Assembly (NCBI GenBank): GCA_964436305.1
Contig: CAYTCI010000006.1
Location: 22,595-86,594, forward strand
DNA from: JAKPUX01 sp964436305
GTDB lineage: Bacteria > Zhuqueibacterota > Zhuqueibacteria > Residuimicrobiales > Residuimicrobiaceae
Reading direction: 5' to 3'
Length of the DNA: 64,000 nt
Shown: positions 8,053-16,606 of the stretch, one piece after another
Numbering within the stretch: position 1 is the first letter of the stretch
Layout: every line of letters begins with the position of its first letter
Position numbers and translations under genes: made by a program
The notes under the pieces: generated by a model
What the model was told of the DNA's origin: nothing
Seen by the model: only the letters and a program-made list of their open reading frames with translations
Database searches by the model: none

Positions 8053-10701
8053 CTACCGTCCACCGGTGATCTGGGCTCGTTCCTGCGCCAGCCGTGTCTC
8101 GGCTTCCTTGTCGTCAGGGTGACGCTTCACCCAATCCGCCAGCAGCTCCGATGCGCGCTGATGGTTGCCGGCACGGCTCAAACTTGCCACCAGGTAGCCA
8201 TAAACCATGGCGTTGTCGGGCTGATCCTTGATGACCGCTTCCGCGCGGCGGATCAGCTCATCGGTCTTGCCCGCCAGATCGTAGATCTGGCCGATGCGCA
8301 TCGAGAGCCGGTAATCGGGCACCGGGATCACACTCTCGGGGATGACCTTCTCCATCCGGTCGAGGGTCTCGATCACCTTGGGATTGTTCTGCTGGGTGAG
8401 GTACTCCTGGGCAAGGCGCAAAAAGCCGGCCCGGTAGTTCTGCAGCAGACCGATGACGTTGTCATCGTAGGTAACGCTCTTGTCATCCAGTCCGCGATAC
8501 TTGAATACCTCAAAGAGATTCTTGTGCAGGCGTTCGCGCGCCAGCACCTCGCCATTCATCGGCACCAGCTTGAAGACCAGCCCGTCCATACGCAGGTAGG
8601 GATCGAGATTGACCTTGTTGTCATCCGATACGGTCACGGCAAAGGTGATCGGCTTGCGCCACTGGTTGGCGTAGATGATGTTGAGGATCATAAAGTCCTG
8701 CACCCGCAGCGCCCGGCCGAAGACCGTGGGCTGAACGTTGACCTCCAGTTCCCTGAGCGGCTCGGCGGCAGCTTGCGAGGCGATGTTGATCTCGCCCAGG
8801 ACCTCGTTGCGGGCGTACTCGGGCACGGGGATCTTGAGCTTTTGCGCCTCCCAGGGGATCAGCTGCAGCTGTTCGATCTGGCCGTCGGTCAGGCTGATCG
8901 GCACCTTGGGTTCCTGGTTTTTGAGCTGTTTGATGTACCAGTCGGTATTGAGCAAACTCAGGTTGACCACCCGCACATCGGGGCGGACGTTGTAAACATA
9001 CTGCAGAAACCAGAGGGGAAAGGTGTCGTTGTCGCCGTTGGTGAAGAGGATGCTGTTCTTTTCACAGGACTGCAGAATATTGTAGGAATAGTCGGAAGCG
9101 ACATAGTTGCCGCTGCGGTCATGGTCATGAAAATTAAAGCTGAGCAGGTTGATCGGCATGGCCAGCACCAGCAGCAGGGCGGCCGCCGCGCTGAGTGTTG
9201 TGTAGAGGGTGTTTTTGCGGTGTTCGCTGCCCGGCTGGGTGATCAGATAGTAGCGTCCCTTGATCCACTCAAAGATCGCCGAGGCGCCAATACCGATCCA
9301 CAAGGCAAAGGCGAAGAAGGAGCCGACGAAGACATAATCCCGCTCGCGCGGCTGCGGGTTCTCCTGATTGAGGTAGAGGACGATGGCGACGCCGGTGGCG
9401 AGGAAGAGCAGCATGATGGCAGAGGCGTGATGCCAGTCCTTGCGAAAGTGATAGAACATGCCGACCAGACCGACGAGGAAGGGCAGCATGAAGAGTCCGC
9501 GTGTGGAAAAGTTCTCGGCAACAAAGCCGTCCTGACCCAGGGTATCCCCCTTGCCAATGAACTGCCAGGCAAAATAGCGCAGATACATCTTTTTGATCTG
9601 GTAATCCCAGAGAAAGTCCATCTGCTTGGAGAATTGCCAGGTCTTGTAGTTCTCGCCGGGATGCTCCTGATTGAACTGCCACTCCATCGGCAGTCCGGGG
9701 AAGCGGCGCGGGAAAGTGCCCCAGTCGCCATACTGCTCGCGATTGAGGTAGCGCACCATGCCGGCGGCGGTCTCGGGATCGTTCTCATCGATGACCGGAT
9801 TGAGGCCCGAACGGATCATGATCATCGTATAGGTGGAATAGCCGAGCAGCACGAGGAACATGCCGGTGAGCACCAGACCGGCCATGCGCTGGCGGTTGGC
9901 GAGGGCGAACCAGGCGGCGCCCAGGATGAGGAGGTAAAGGAGGACCACCGCCCACATGCCGATTCGGCCTGCGAGGTCCGGGATGAATTTGACGATGCCG
10001 GGATAGATACCGAAAAAGATGACGGCGGTGATGCCGAGAAAGATCATCAGCTTGGAGGAGGAAGATTTCGTGCTGTTCTTGCGCAGCCAATGGAAATAGA
10101 CGATCATGGCGATGGCGGGCACCGCCAGCACCGCGAGCAGATGGACGCCGAGCGAGAGGCCGATCAGATAGGCAATGAGGAGCAGATAGCGTTCGGCACC
10201 GGGATCATCGGCTTTCTCCAGCCACACGAGCGCGACATAGATGACCGCGGCGGTCAGCGCCAGCGAAAAGGCATAGACCTCGGCCTCGACACCGTTGAAC
10301 CAGATGGCATCGGTAAATGCGAAGGCCAGGGCACCGAGCAGACCGGAAGCGATCAGAATAAAGCCGTCGCCGCCATCCCGGGGTTCGCCCCGCCACAGTT
10401 TGATCAGCCGGACGATGATCAGGTAGGTCAGCAGGATGGTCAAGGCCGTTGCCAGAGCCGACATCACATTGACGCGCAGGCCGATATCCGCAGTCCAGGG
10501 GAGCATGCTCGCCAGACGGCCGAGGAGGAGGTAAAAAGGCGCTCCGGGGGGATGCGGCACCGCCAGCAGGTGGGAGCAGGCGATGAATTCGCCACAATCC
10601 CAGAAGGAGACCGTTGGGGCGATGGTCCGCAGATAGACCGCCAGGGAGATCAGGAAAGAGGCCGCGGCGGCGATGCGGTGATAGAGCTTGAATTTTGGCA
10701 T
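8053..10701 (-). CDS. DUF2723 integral-membrane glycosyltransferase with C-terminal TPR-like region
   Basis: 882 residues. The N-terminal third has many membrane helices and the family signature near residues 31-40 (SFWDCGEF), followed by HPPGAPFYLLLGR; the C-terminal soluble half ends in helical repeats resembling TPRs. DUF2723 proteins (a protein-O-mannosyltransferase-like GT-C fold) use lipid-linked sugars on the periplasmic side and are common in FCB-group bacteria. The ATG at 10701 is chosen because the membrane domain starts there. With the polyprenol-phosphate mannosyltransferase downstream it could form a surface-protein glycosylation route (inference). Confidence 0.88.
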   Translation of the reverse strand: MPKFKLYHRIAAAASFLISLAVYLRTIAPTVSFWDCGEFIACSHLLAVPHPPGAPFYLLLGRLASMLPWTADIGLRVNVMSALATALTILLTYLIIVRLIKLWRGEPRDGGDGFILIASGLLGALAFAFTDAIWFNGVEAEVYAFSLALTAAVIYVALVWLEKADDPGAERYLLLIAYLIGLSLGVHLLAVLAVPAIAMIVYFHWLRKNSTKSSSSKLMIFLGITAVIFFGIYPGIVKFIPDLAGRIGMWAVVLLYLLILGAAWFALANRQRMAGLVLTGMFLVLLGYSTYTMIMIRSGLNPVIDENDPETAAGMVRYLNREQYGDWGTFPRRFPGLPMEWQFNQEHPGENYKTWQFSKQMDFLWDYQIKKMYLRYFAWQFIGKGDTLGQDGFVAENFSTRGLFMLPFLVGLVGMFYHFRKDWHHASAIMLLFLATGVAIVLYLNQENPQPRERDYVFVGSFFAFALWIGIGASAIFEWIKGRYYLITQPGSEHRKNTLYTTLSAAAALLLVLAMPINLLSFNFHDHDRSGNYVASDYSYNILQSCEKNSILFTNGDNDTFPLWFLQYVYNVRPDVRVVNLSLLNTDWYIKQLKNQEPKVPISLTDGQIEQLQLIPWEAQKLKIPVPEYARNEVLGEINIASQAAAEPLRELEVNVQPTVFGRALRVQDFMILNIIYANQWRKPITFAVTVSDDNKVNLDPYLRMDGLVFKLVPMNGEVLARERLHKNLFEVFKYRGLDDKSVTYDDNVIGLLQNYRAGFLRLAQEYLTQQNNPKVIETLDRMEKVIPESVIPVPDYRLSMRIGQIYDLAGKTDELIRRAEAVIKDQPDNAMVYGYLVASLSRAGNHQRASELLADWVKRHPDDKEAETRLAQERAQITGGR

Positions 10702-10745
10702 GACTCGACTCCGTTTGGTTAGCTCGCTGCAAATGAAAATCAGAA

Positions 10746-11885
10746 TCAGGGGATAGCCTGGGAAAGGCCGGCAGTTGGATGGCCCCGCGACCGGCAAAGT
10801 GTCTCCAGAATCTCGACGGCCTTGCGGGCGGATTGATCCCAGGTGAAGGTGCCGGCCCATTCCCGGGCGGCTGCACCCATGTGTTCACGCAAAGGTTCCT
10901 GCTGCAGCAGCCGGATCAGCGCCGCTGCCAGCTGCTCTACCTCCCCGTAGGGATAGAGCAGACCGGTCTCCCCCGGCCGCACGGAATCGCGCAGCCCCGG
11001 CGAGTCAGCGGCCACCACCGGCACGCCACAGGCATTGGCCTCGATAACCGTCAAACCCCACCCCTCCTTGGGCGAGGGATTGACCGCCACCCAGGAGCGC
11101 TGCAGCCACTGTACCTTCTCTTCATGGCTGACCTGGCCGGCGAACCGGACCGCCTCCGCCAGGCCGAGCTCGGCGGTCAGCGCCTCCAGGGCCGGGCGAT
11201 GATCGCCCTCGCCGACAATCACCAGTTGCGCTTGCGGCAGCGCCTGACGAACCCGGGGCAGGGCCCGCAGCAGGTGTTCGACGCTCTTGTACCGTTTCAG
11301 CCGCCCGAGGTGGCAGATCAGCGGCGTCGCACTCCTGGCGCCGCCGGCATGGTAACGCGCCGGATCAACAGCGTTGGGCAGCAGCGCGATCGGCGCCCGG
11401 ATCCCCAGACGCTGCAATTCCTGCCGCGTGCTCTCGGAGACCACGGCAAAGGGGGTATCGCGATAAATCCGCACCGCCAGCCGCTCGGCCAGCCAGACGT
11501 AGGCGGCCGGCAAAAAAGAGGTCTGGAGAAAGATACTCTTGCCGAAAAGATGGTGAACGATGGTGAGCAAGGGATCCCGGACGAAGCAGGGGGAGTAGAA
11601 GGGGATCTTGTTCAGATCATCGATCACGACATCAAATGCCTCTTCCCGGCGCAGGCGCCGGTAGGCGGATGGAACCACATAATTGAAGAGCGGACGCGAC
11701 CCGCGGCGGACGATACGTATGCCGTCCAGGCTCTCCTCGCGCGGCGCACCCGCAAAGGACGAGCAAAGCAGGGTGACCGGATGGCCCATGGCGGCGACGC
11801 GGCGGAAGATCTCGTGAAAATGTACCTCCGCCCCCCCGGAAAGGGGGTTGCGGATATCCTGCCAGTTGATCACCAGAATCCGCAT
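10746..11885 (-). CDS. GT4-family glycosyltransferase
   Basis: 379-residue GT-B-fold transferase. The N-terminus MRILVINWQDIRNPLSGGAE is the usual GT4 acceptor-side start, and the C-terminal donor-sugar motif NPSPKEGWGLTVIEANACGVPVV carries the E-x7-E pair. ATG at 11885 is preferred over an upstream GTG at 11894, which overlaps the stop of the methyltransferase gene. It acts in the cytoplasm on nucleotide sugars; substrate unknown. It is part of the glycan-gene run. Confidence 0.9.
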   Translation of the reverse strand: MRILVINWQDIRNPLSGGAEVHFHEIFRRVAAMGHPVTLLCSSFAGAPREESLDGIRIVRRGSRPLFNYVVPSAYRRLRREEAFDVVIDDLNKIPFYSPCFVRDPLLTIVHHLFGKSIFLQTSFLPAAYVWLAERLAVRIYRDTPFAVVSESTRQELQRLGIRAPIALLPNAVDPARYHAGGARSATPLICHLGRLKRYKSVEHLLRALPRVRQALPQAQLVIVGEGDHRPALEALTAELGLAEAVRFAGQVSHEEKVQWLQRSWVAVNPSPKEGWGLTVIEANACGVPVVAADSPGLRDSVRPGETGLLYPYGEVEQLAAALIRLLQQEPLREHMGAAAREWAGTFTWDQSARKAVEILETLCRSRGHPTAGLSQAIP

Positions 11886-11890
11886 GCTGC

Positions 11891-12682
11891 TCACCGGGTG
11901 GGTCCGGCCGGCTTGCGGCCGATCGCGCCGATATCCATCACGGTCAGCAGATGCCAGCGGCGCCGTTTCAGCATTTGGCGCAGCGCCGCCCGCAGCCGCC
12001 GCATCAAGGGCAACGAGGGCGGATAGAGTGGCAGACGCAGATGGACCTTTTTCAGCGCCTCCCGTGTGGCGCGATAGAGAAAGCTGGGCCGCATCCAGTC
12101 GCCATAGTATTCAATCCCTGCAAAACCGGTATCGGCGAAGAGCCGGCCGAGCCGGGAGCGGCTGAATTCGGTCTCCCAGCCGGCGAACCAGCGGTTGCAG
12201 CGGATGAGCAGGTGCTTCACCAGGGTATAGAGATGATAGCGCTGCGGCACATCCGCCAGGGCAGCACCGCCGGGCCGCAGAACGCGCAGGTTCTCGGCGA
12301 GGATCCCTTCGGGGCGGGTGAAATGCTCCAGCAGTCCCTGATGAAAGACCAGATCGAGCGAGCCGGTGCGAAAAGGCAGATGAAAGGCATCACCGCGCAC
12401 CAGATGGACCGGCGCGGCGGCGTTGCGCGCCAGTTTTTGCATCACCTGCAGGGCCGGGGTCGAATAATCGAGCATGATGACCCGAGCGCCGCGGCCGGCC
12501 AGGGCGAAACTGTCACGCCCCGACCCCGCACCGACCTCGAGAACCCAGCGGCCGGCCGGATCGCCGAGCTGCAGCAGCTGATCGATCACCCGGCCGGAGT
12601 TGGAGTAAACCTCGCCGATCTCCTCCTTCTCGCTCCAGAACCGGTCCCAGACTTCACGCCGATGCTGTGTGGTCTTCTGCAC
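11891..12682 (-). CDS. SAM-dependent class I methyltransferase
   Basis: 263 residues with SAM-binding motif I VLEVGAGSGRDSFAL, the acidic motif II VIMLDYS, the post-motif GDAFHLPF and LRPGG. The start is GTG at 12682 behind GGGAG; longer upstream frames lie inside the DUF1844 gene and are not credible. It overlaps the end of DUF1844 by 29 bp. The Methyltransf_11/25 type does not reveal the substrate; placement beside a GT4 gene suggests glycan, lipid or quinone methylation. Confidence 0.85.
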   Translation of the reverse strand: MQKTTQHRREVWDRFWSEKEEIGEVYSNSGRVIDQLLQLGDPAGRWVLEVGAGSGRDSFALAGRGARVIMLDYSTPALQVMQKLARNAAAPVHLVRGDAFHLPFRTGSLDLVFHQGLLEHFTRPEGILAENLRVLRPGGAALADVPQRYHLYTLVKHLLIRCNRWFAGWETEFSRSRLGRLFADTGFAGIEYYGDWMRPSFLYRATREALKKVHLRLPLYPPSLPLMRRLRAALRQMLKRRRWHLLTVMDIGAIGRKPAGPTR

Positions 12683-13019
12683 CCTGACTCCCGGTGTTAT
12701 CGGCGGGGGCACCCGCCTCGCTCCCGGCTGTGGCGGAACCGGCGCCGGCCTTGTCCTTGTTGACCTCATCGATATAATTGAGCTTGAGCTCACTGATGAC
12801 ATGAGCGACAAATTTGGCCTCCTCCTCGCCGAGATTGCCGGCGGTCCTGGCCTGGAGCATATCCAGCATATCGATGGAGAGCCGTGCCTGCTCCATGTTG
12901 CGCTCGATCGCGTCGGTCATGGGATTCTTGAGTTTGCCCATCTGCTGCATCGCCGCCGAATGGAACATCATCACCAGATTAAAAAAAAGTGCGGCATGGT
13001 GGTTCGTCTGTTCATCCAT
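12654..13019 (-). CDS. DUF1844 domain protein
   Basis: 121-residue protein matching the DUF1844 pattern: HHAALFFNLVMMFHSAAMQQMGKL near the N-terminus, then ARLSIDMLDMLQARTAGNLGEEE. The tail after about residue 90 is low-complexity (Ala, Gly, Asp). The function is unknown; the family is a short helical domain widespread in diderm bacteria. ATG at 13019 follows GAGGTG. It lies between recG and the methyltransferase. Confidence 0.85.
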   Translation of the reverse strand: MDEQTNHHAALFFNLVMMFHSAAMQQMGKLKNPMTDAIERNMEQARLSIDMLDMLQARTAGNLGEEEAKFVAHVISELKLNYIDEVNKDKAGAGSATAGSEAGAPADNTGSQGAEDHTASA

Positions 13020-13070
13020 CTCTGCACCTCACTGTGACGGGTTAATCCTTGCAAGACCGGCGCCGGGCGC

Positions 13071-15176
13071 TCATCCCACCCAGGCCAGCCCGAAGCGTTC
13101 CTGATATTTACGCAAAAAGAAGTGCCGGGCACCCAGGCTCTCCTCGCCGAGCAGCTGGGGATCCTCCGCTACCAGGCGGAAGGCCTCGTCGCGCGCGCGG
13201 TGCAACAGCTGCACATCCCGGCTGGGATCGGCCAGCTGCAACTCCGGCAATCCGTGCTGCCGCGTGCCGAAAAACTCGCCCGGTCCGCGCAGCTGCAGGT
13301 CGACCTCGGCGATGCGGAAACCGTCGGTGGTGGCGACCAGGGTATTCAGCCGGGTGCGCGCCTCTTCGCTCACCGCCCCGTAGCTGATCAAAATACAGAA
13401 GGACTGCCGCGGGCCCCGGCCGACGCGCCCGCGCAGCTGGTGCAGCTGGGTCAGACCGAAGCGTTCGGCGTGCTCGATCACCATGATCGAGGCGTTGGGC
13501 ACATCGACACCGACCTCGATGACCGTGGTGCTGACCAGGATCTGGAGCTCGTGGCGCTTGAAAGCCGCCATCACCTGCTCTTTCTCGGCGGGCTTCATGC
13601 GGCCATGCAGCAGACCGAGGCGATACTCCTTGAAAAAGGTCTCGCTCATCACCCGGAAACTCTCAACGGCCGCCTTGAGGTCCGATTTTTCCGACTCCTC
13701 GACCAGGGGGAAGACGATATAGGCCTGCGCCCCTTCGGCGACCTTGCTGCGCAGAAACTGATAGACCCGGCTGCGCCGCTGCTCCTCCCGCCAGAAGGTC
13801 CGGATCGGCTTGCGGTTGGCCGGCAGCTCGTCGATGATCGAGACGTCGAGGTCGCCATAGACGGTCATCGTCAGGGTGCGCGGGATCGGCGTGGCGGTCA
13901 TCACCAGCACGTCAGGATTGAGTCCCTTGTCGCGCAGGGTGGCCCGCTGCATCACGCCGAAACGGTGCTGCTCATCGATCACCACCAGGCCGAGCTGATG
14001 AAAATCGACCGCCTCCTGGATCAGGGCGTGGGTGCCGACGATGATCCCCGCCTGCCCCGTGGCGATCCGTTCGAGGATCTGCTCGCGCTCGCCGCGGCCC
14101 TGCCCGCCAACCAGCAGCTCGACTCCGACGCCCAGACTCTCGAGCAGGGTGTGGAGGGTGAGATAATGCTGCTCGGCGAGGATCTCTGTGGGGGCCATCA
14201 GCGCCGCCTGGTAGCCGTTCTCGACCGCGATCAGCATGGCGATCAGGGCGACCACGGTCTTGCCCGATCCCACATCGCCTTGCAGCAGCCGGTTCATCGG
14301 CCGGGCGCTCTTCATATCGGCGCGGATCTCGCGCAGCACCCGTTTCTGCGCGCCGGTGAGCTCGAAAGGAAGCGACGCCACCAGACGCCGCGTGAGCTCG
14401 CCGACCGACTCGAAGCGGATGCCACCGGTGCTCTCCTGCTGATGGTGGCGGCGCAGGGCCACCAGCAACTCCATGAAAAAGAGCTCATCGAATTTAAGCC
14501 GCATCTGCGCCGCCTGCAGGCTGGCAAAATCGGCCGGGAAATGGATCGCCGTCAGCGCCTGACGCAGCGGCACCATCCCCAGCCGCACCACCAGTGCCTC
14601 GGGGATGCTCTCCCGGATCTGCTCGCCATAGCTTTTAAGCACGCCGTGGATGATACGGCGGAAGCCGCGGCTGTCAAATCCCGCCTCCCCCAGCGCCTCG
14701 CTGGAGGGATAGAGCGGGATGATCTTGCCGGTATGCACCATCTCACCGTCGCCGCTCATGCCCAGGCGGTCGAATTCGGGATGGGTCATTTGCAGATTCC
14801 TGAAAAAACCCACCTTGCCGCTCAGGGCCAGCCACTCGCCCGGCTTGAACATCTTGTACCAAAAGGTGAGGCGCGAAAACCAGATGCAGTGAAGAAATCC
14901 GGTGCCGTCGCCCACCAGCAGGACAAACCGGCTGCGCCGCCCCTTCTGCACACTGAACTGCATCACCTTGGCGACGACCGTGACCTCCTGGTCCGGCTTG
15001 AGCCGGTTGATCGGCGTCACCGTCGAGCGATCGAGGTACCGGCGCGGAAAATAGTACAACAGATCGCCAATGCTGTAAACGCCGGCATTCTGCAGCGCTT
15101 CCGCCCGCTTGGGACCGATGCCGGCGGCGCGATCGACCGGCCACTCGAGGGCGGTTTTGGCGGGCGTGCTCACCAT
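13071..15176 (-). CDS. recG: ATP-dependent DNA helicase RecG
   Basis: Superfamily 2 helicase that remodels stalled forks and branched DNA. It is 701 residues, the normal length. Order: helix-hairpin-like IGPKRAEALQNAG (about 22-34), OB/wedge domain, Walker A GDVGSGKTVVALIAM, DEQHRFGV (Walker B), TATPIPRTLTM (motif III), and in the C-terminal RecA domain VSTTVIEVGVDVPNA and QLRGRVGRG. All motifs are intact. It is part of the minus-strand run and lies 51 bp upstream of DUF1844. Confidence 0.97.
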   Translation of the reverse strand: MVSTPAKTALEWPVDRAAGIGPKRAEALQNAGVYSIGDLLYYFPRRYLDRSTVTPINRLKPDQEVTVVAKVMQFSVQKGRRSRFVLLVGDGTGFLHCIWFSRLTFWYKMFKPGEWLALSGKVGFFRNLQMTHPEFDRLGMSGDGEMVHTGKIIPLYPSSEALGEAGFDSRGFRRIIHGVLKSYGEQIRESIPEALVVRLGMVPLRQALTAIHFPADFASLQAAQMRLKFDELFFMELLVALRRHHQQESTGGIRFESVGELTRRLVASLPFELTGAQKRVLREIRADMKSARPMNRLLQGDVGSGKTVVALIAMLIAVENGYQAALMAPTEILAEQHYLTLHTLLESLGVGVELLVGGQGRGEREQILERIATGQAGIIVGTHALIQEAVDFHQLGLVVIDEQHRFGVMQRATLRDKGLNPDVLVMTATPIPRTLTMTVYGDLDVSIIDELPANRKPIRTFWREEQRRSRVYQFLRSKVAEGAQAYIVFPLVEESEKSDLKAAVESFRVMSETFFKEYRLGLLHGRMKPAEKEQVMAAFKRHELQILVSTTVIEVGVDVPNASIMVIEHAERFGLTQLHQLRGRVGRGPRQSFCILISYGAVSEEARTRLNTLVATTDGFRIAEVDLQLRGPGEFFGTRQHGLPELQLADPSRDVQLLHRARDEAFRLVAEDPQLLGEESLGARHFFLRKYQERFGLAWVG

Positions 15177-15203
15177 GGCACCTTCAGCCGGCTCTGCGTT
15201 GCG

Positions 15204-16553
15204 TCACTTGTAGAGCACGGTGTATTCGAAAGTGCTCTCCTGATCCGCCGGCACGCGCAGCTGGAACTCCGCCTTGGCCGCTTCCTTGACCACGACCGTC
15301 GGGGTCTCGCCGATGAAACTCCAGTCGCCGGAAAAATGCTCGACCACATTGATCGTCACCGCTTCGCTCTTGTGATTACGCAGCTTGATCTGCACCGTCT
15401 CCTGGCGCGAGGTGTTCGAGATCTCGCGGACATCCCTGACCACCCGCTCGCCGACGATATCAAAAGCATTGCCGAGGCGCAGGCGCACCTTCTCATCCTT
15501 GGGGGTATGGTCGAGACGATCCTCGCCGATGAACTCCTGGGCGCCATCCACATCCTGCTTGTAGACGCGCACCTTGCCCTTGGGCAGCGGCATGCCCAGG
15601 CCATTGGCCTGGCTGTTCTTGAATTCCAGCGAAACCCGCACCTTGCCGCCGTCCATCGCACCATCATAGGTGTAGAGCTTGCTCACCCCGGCGCGGGCGG
15701 CGGGAAAGAGCGCAAGCTGCTTGATCTGCCGATCCCTGAGGGTGGCCGGCCGCTGCAGGGTATAGAGATGGTATTCGAAAAGGGCCTTTTCCTCAAACTG
15801 GGAATCCATGGCCATCATCGCCTCCGCGCGATAGAGGGCGCGTACCGGCTTCTCCTCGCTGACGCGGTTGACATCGCCGGCGATCAGCTTGATCCGGGCG
15901 TTTTCGAAGGTGGCGCCCGACTGGTTGTCGATCGAAACCCAGCCGTTCATCTGCGCCGAGCTCTCGCCGGCATCCAGTACGGCCACGTACTCGGCATGCC
16001 AGCTCAACCCGCCGGTCAGATAGCTGATCTCCGCATCGTGATCACCCGCTTTGGCGCAATCCAGCTGCCAGACCAGGGTCGGGCGCGTGCGCAGCCCGGC
16101 GGGCAGGGAGGGAAATTCGATGCTCTGCAATTTGGCCGCCTTGAGCGCCTGCACCTTGCCGGCGGCGTCGAGAAGAACCACATCGCCATCCTGGGCGCTC
16201 ATCAGGGTTCCGCTGTGCACCGCGCCGTTTTCGGCGGTCACGATCACCTGCTCATCAATATACTTTTGCAGCAGCCGCTCGGTTCCCACCAAATCGAATT
16301 CATAATCCTGTTCCAGCAGGGTGATGCCGGCGGCGTCATCGACCGCGTGAAAATGGACCGAAGTGGCATCGATCTGGGCGGTGACCCCGCTGAAGGCATA
16401 GTCCTGCACCCCCTTGACCAGCTTGAGCGTCCGCGTTTCGCGGATCAACGCCAGGTCCTCGTTATAGACCGTGACGGCTATTTTGGGTTCTGCCGCCAGC
16501 GCCAGCAAGGGCAGCAGGACGAACAGAGAGATCAGCCAGACTGGGTGTTCCAT
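15204..16553 (-). CDS. DUF4139 domain-containing secreted protein
   Basis: 449 residues with an N-terminal signal peptide (MEHPVWLISLFVLLPLLALAAE, cleavage near LAA-EP). The body matches DUF4139 proteins: IAVTVYNEDLALIRETR early, SYLTGGLSWHAEYVAVLD in the middle, and a beta-rich C-terminal half with WVSIDNQSGATFENARIKLIAGDVNRV. The biochemical function of the family is unknown. It is probably periplasmic or outer-membrane associated. It lies between valS and recG. Confidence 0.85.
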   Translation of the reverse strand: MEHPVWLISLFVLLPLLALAAEPKIAVTVYNEDLALIRETRTLKLVKGVQDYAFSGVTAQIDATSVHFHAVDDAAGITLLEQDYEFDLVGTERLLQKYIDEQVIVTAENGAVHSGTLMSAQDGDVVLLDAAGKVQALKAAKLQSIEFPSLPAGLRTRPTLVWQLDCAKAGDHDAEISYLTGGLSWHAEYVAVLDAGESSAQMNGWVSIDNQSGATFENARIKLIAGDVNRVSEEKPVRALYRAEAMMAMDSQFEEKALFEYHLYTLQRPATLRDRQIKQLALFPAARAGVSKLYTYDGAMDGGKVRVSLEFKNSQANGLGMPLPKGKVRVYKQDVDGAQEFIGEDRLDHTPKDEKVRLRLGNAFDIVGERVVRDVREISNTSRQETVQIKLRNHKSEAVTINVVEHFSGDWSFIGETPTVVVKEAAKAEFQLRVPADQESTFEYTVLYK

Positions 16554-16606
16554 GGGATCCTCCTCATGATGGGGCGCCGGAAATCACGCCGCTTCCCCCG
16601 ACCCGC

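Noticed and set aside
8044..10722. Long plus-strand open frame opposite the DUF2723 gene
   Set aside because: Antisense shadow; the opposite strand encodes the clear membrane glycosyltransferase.
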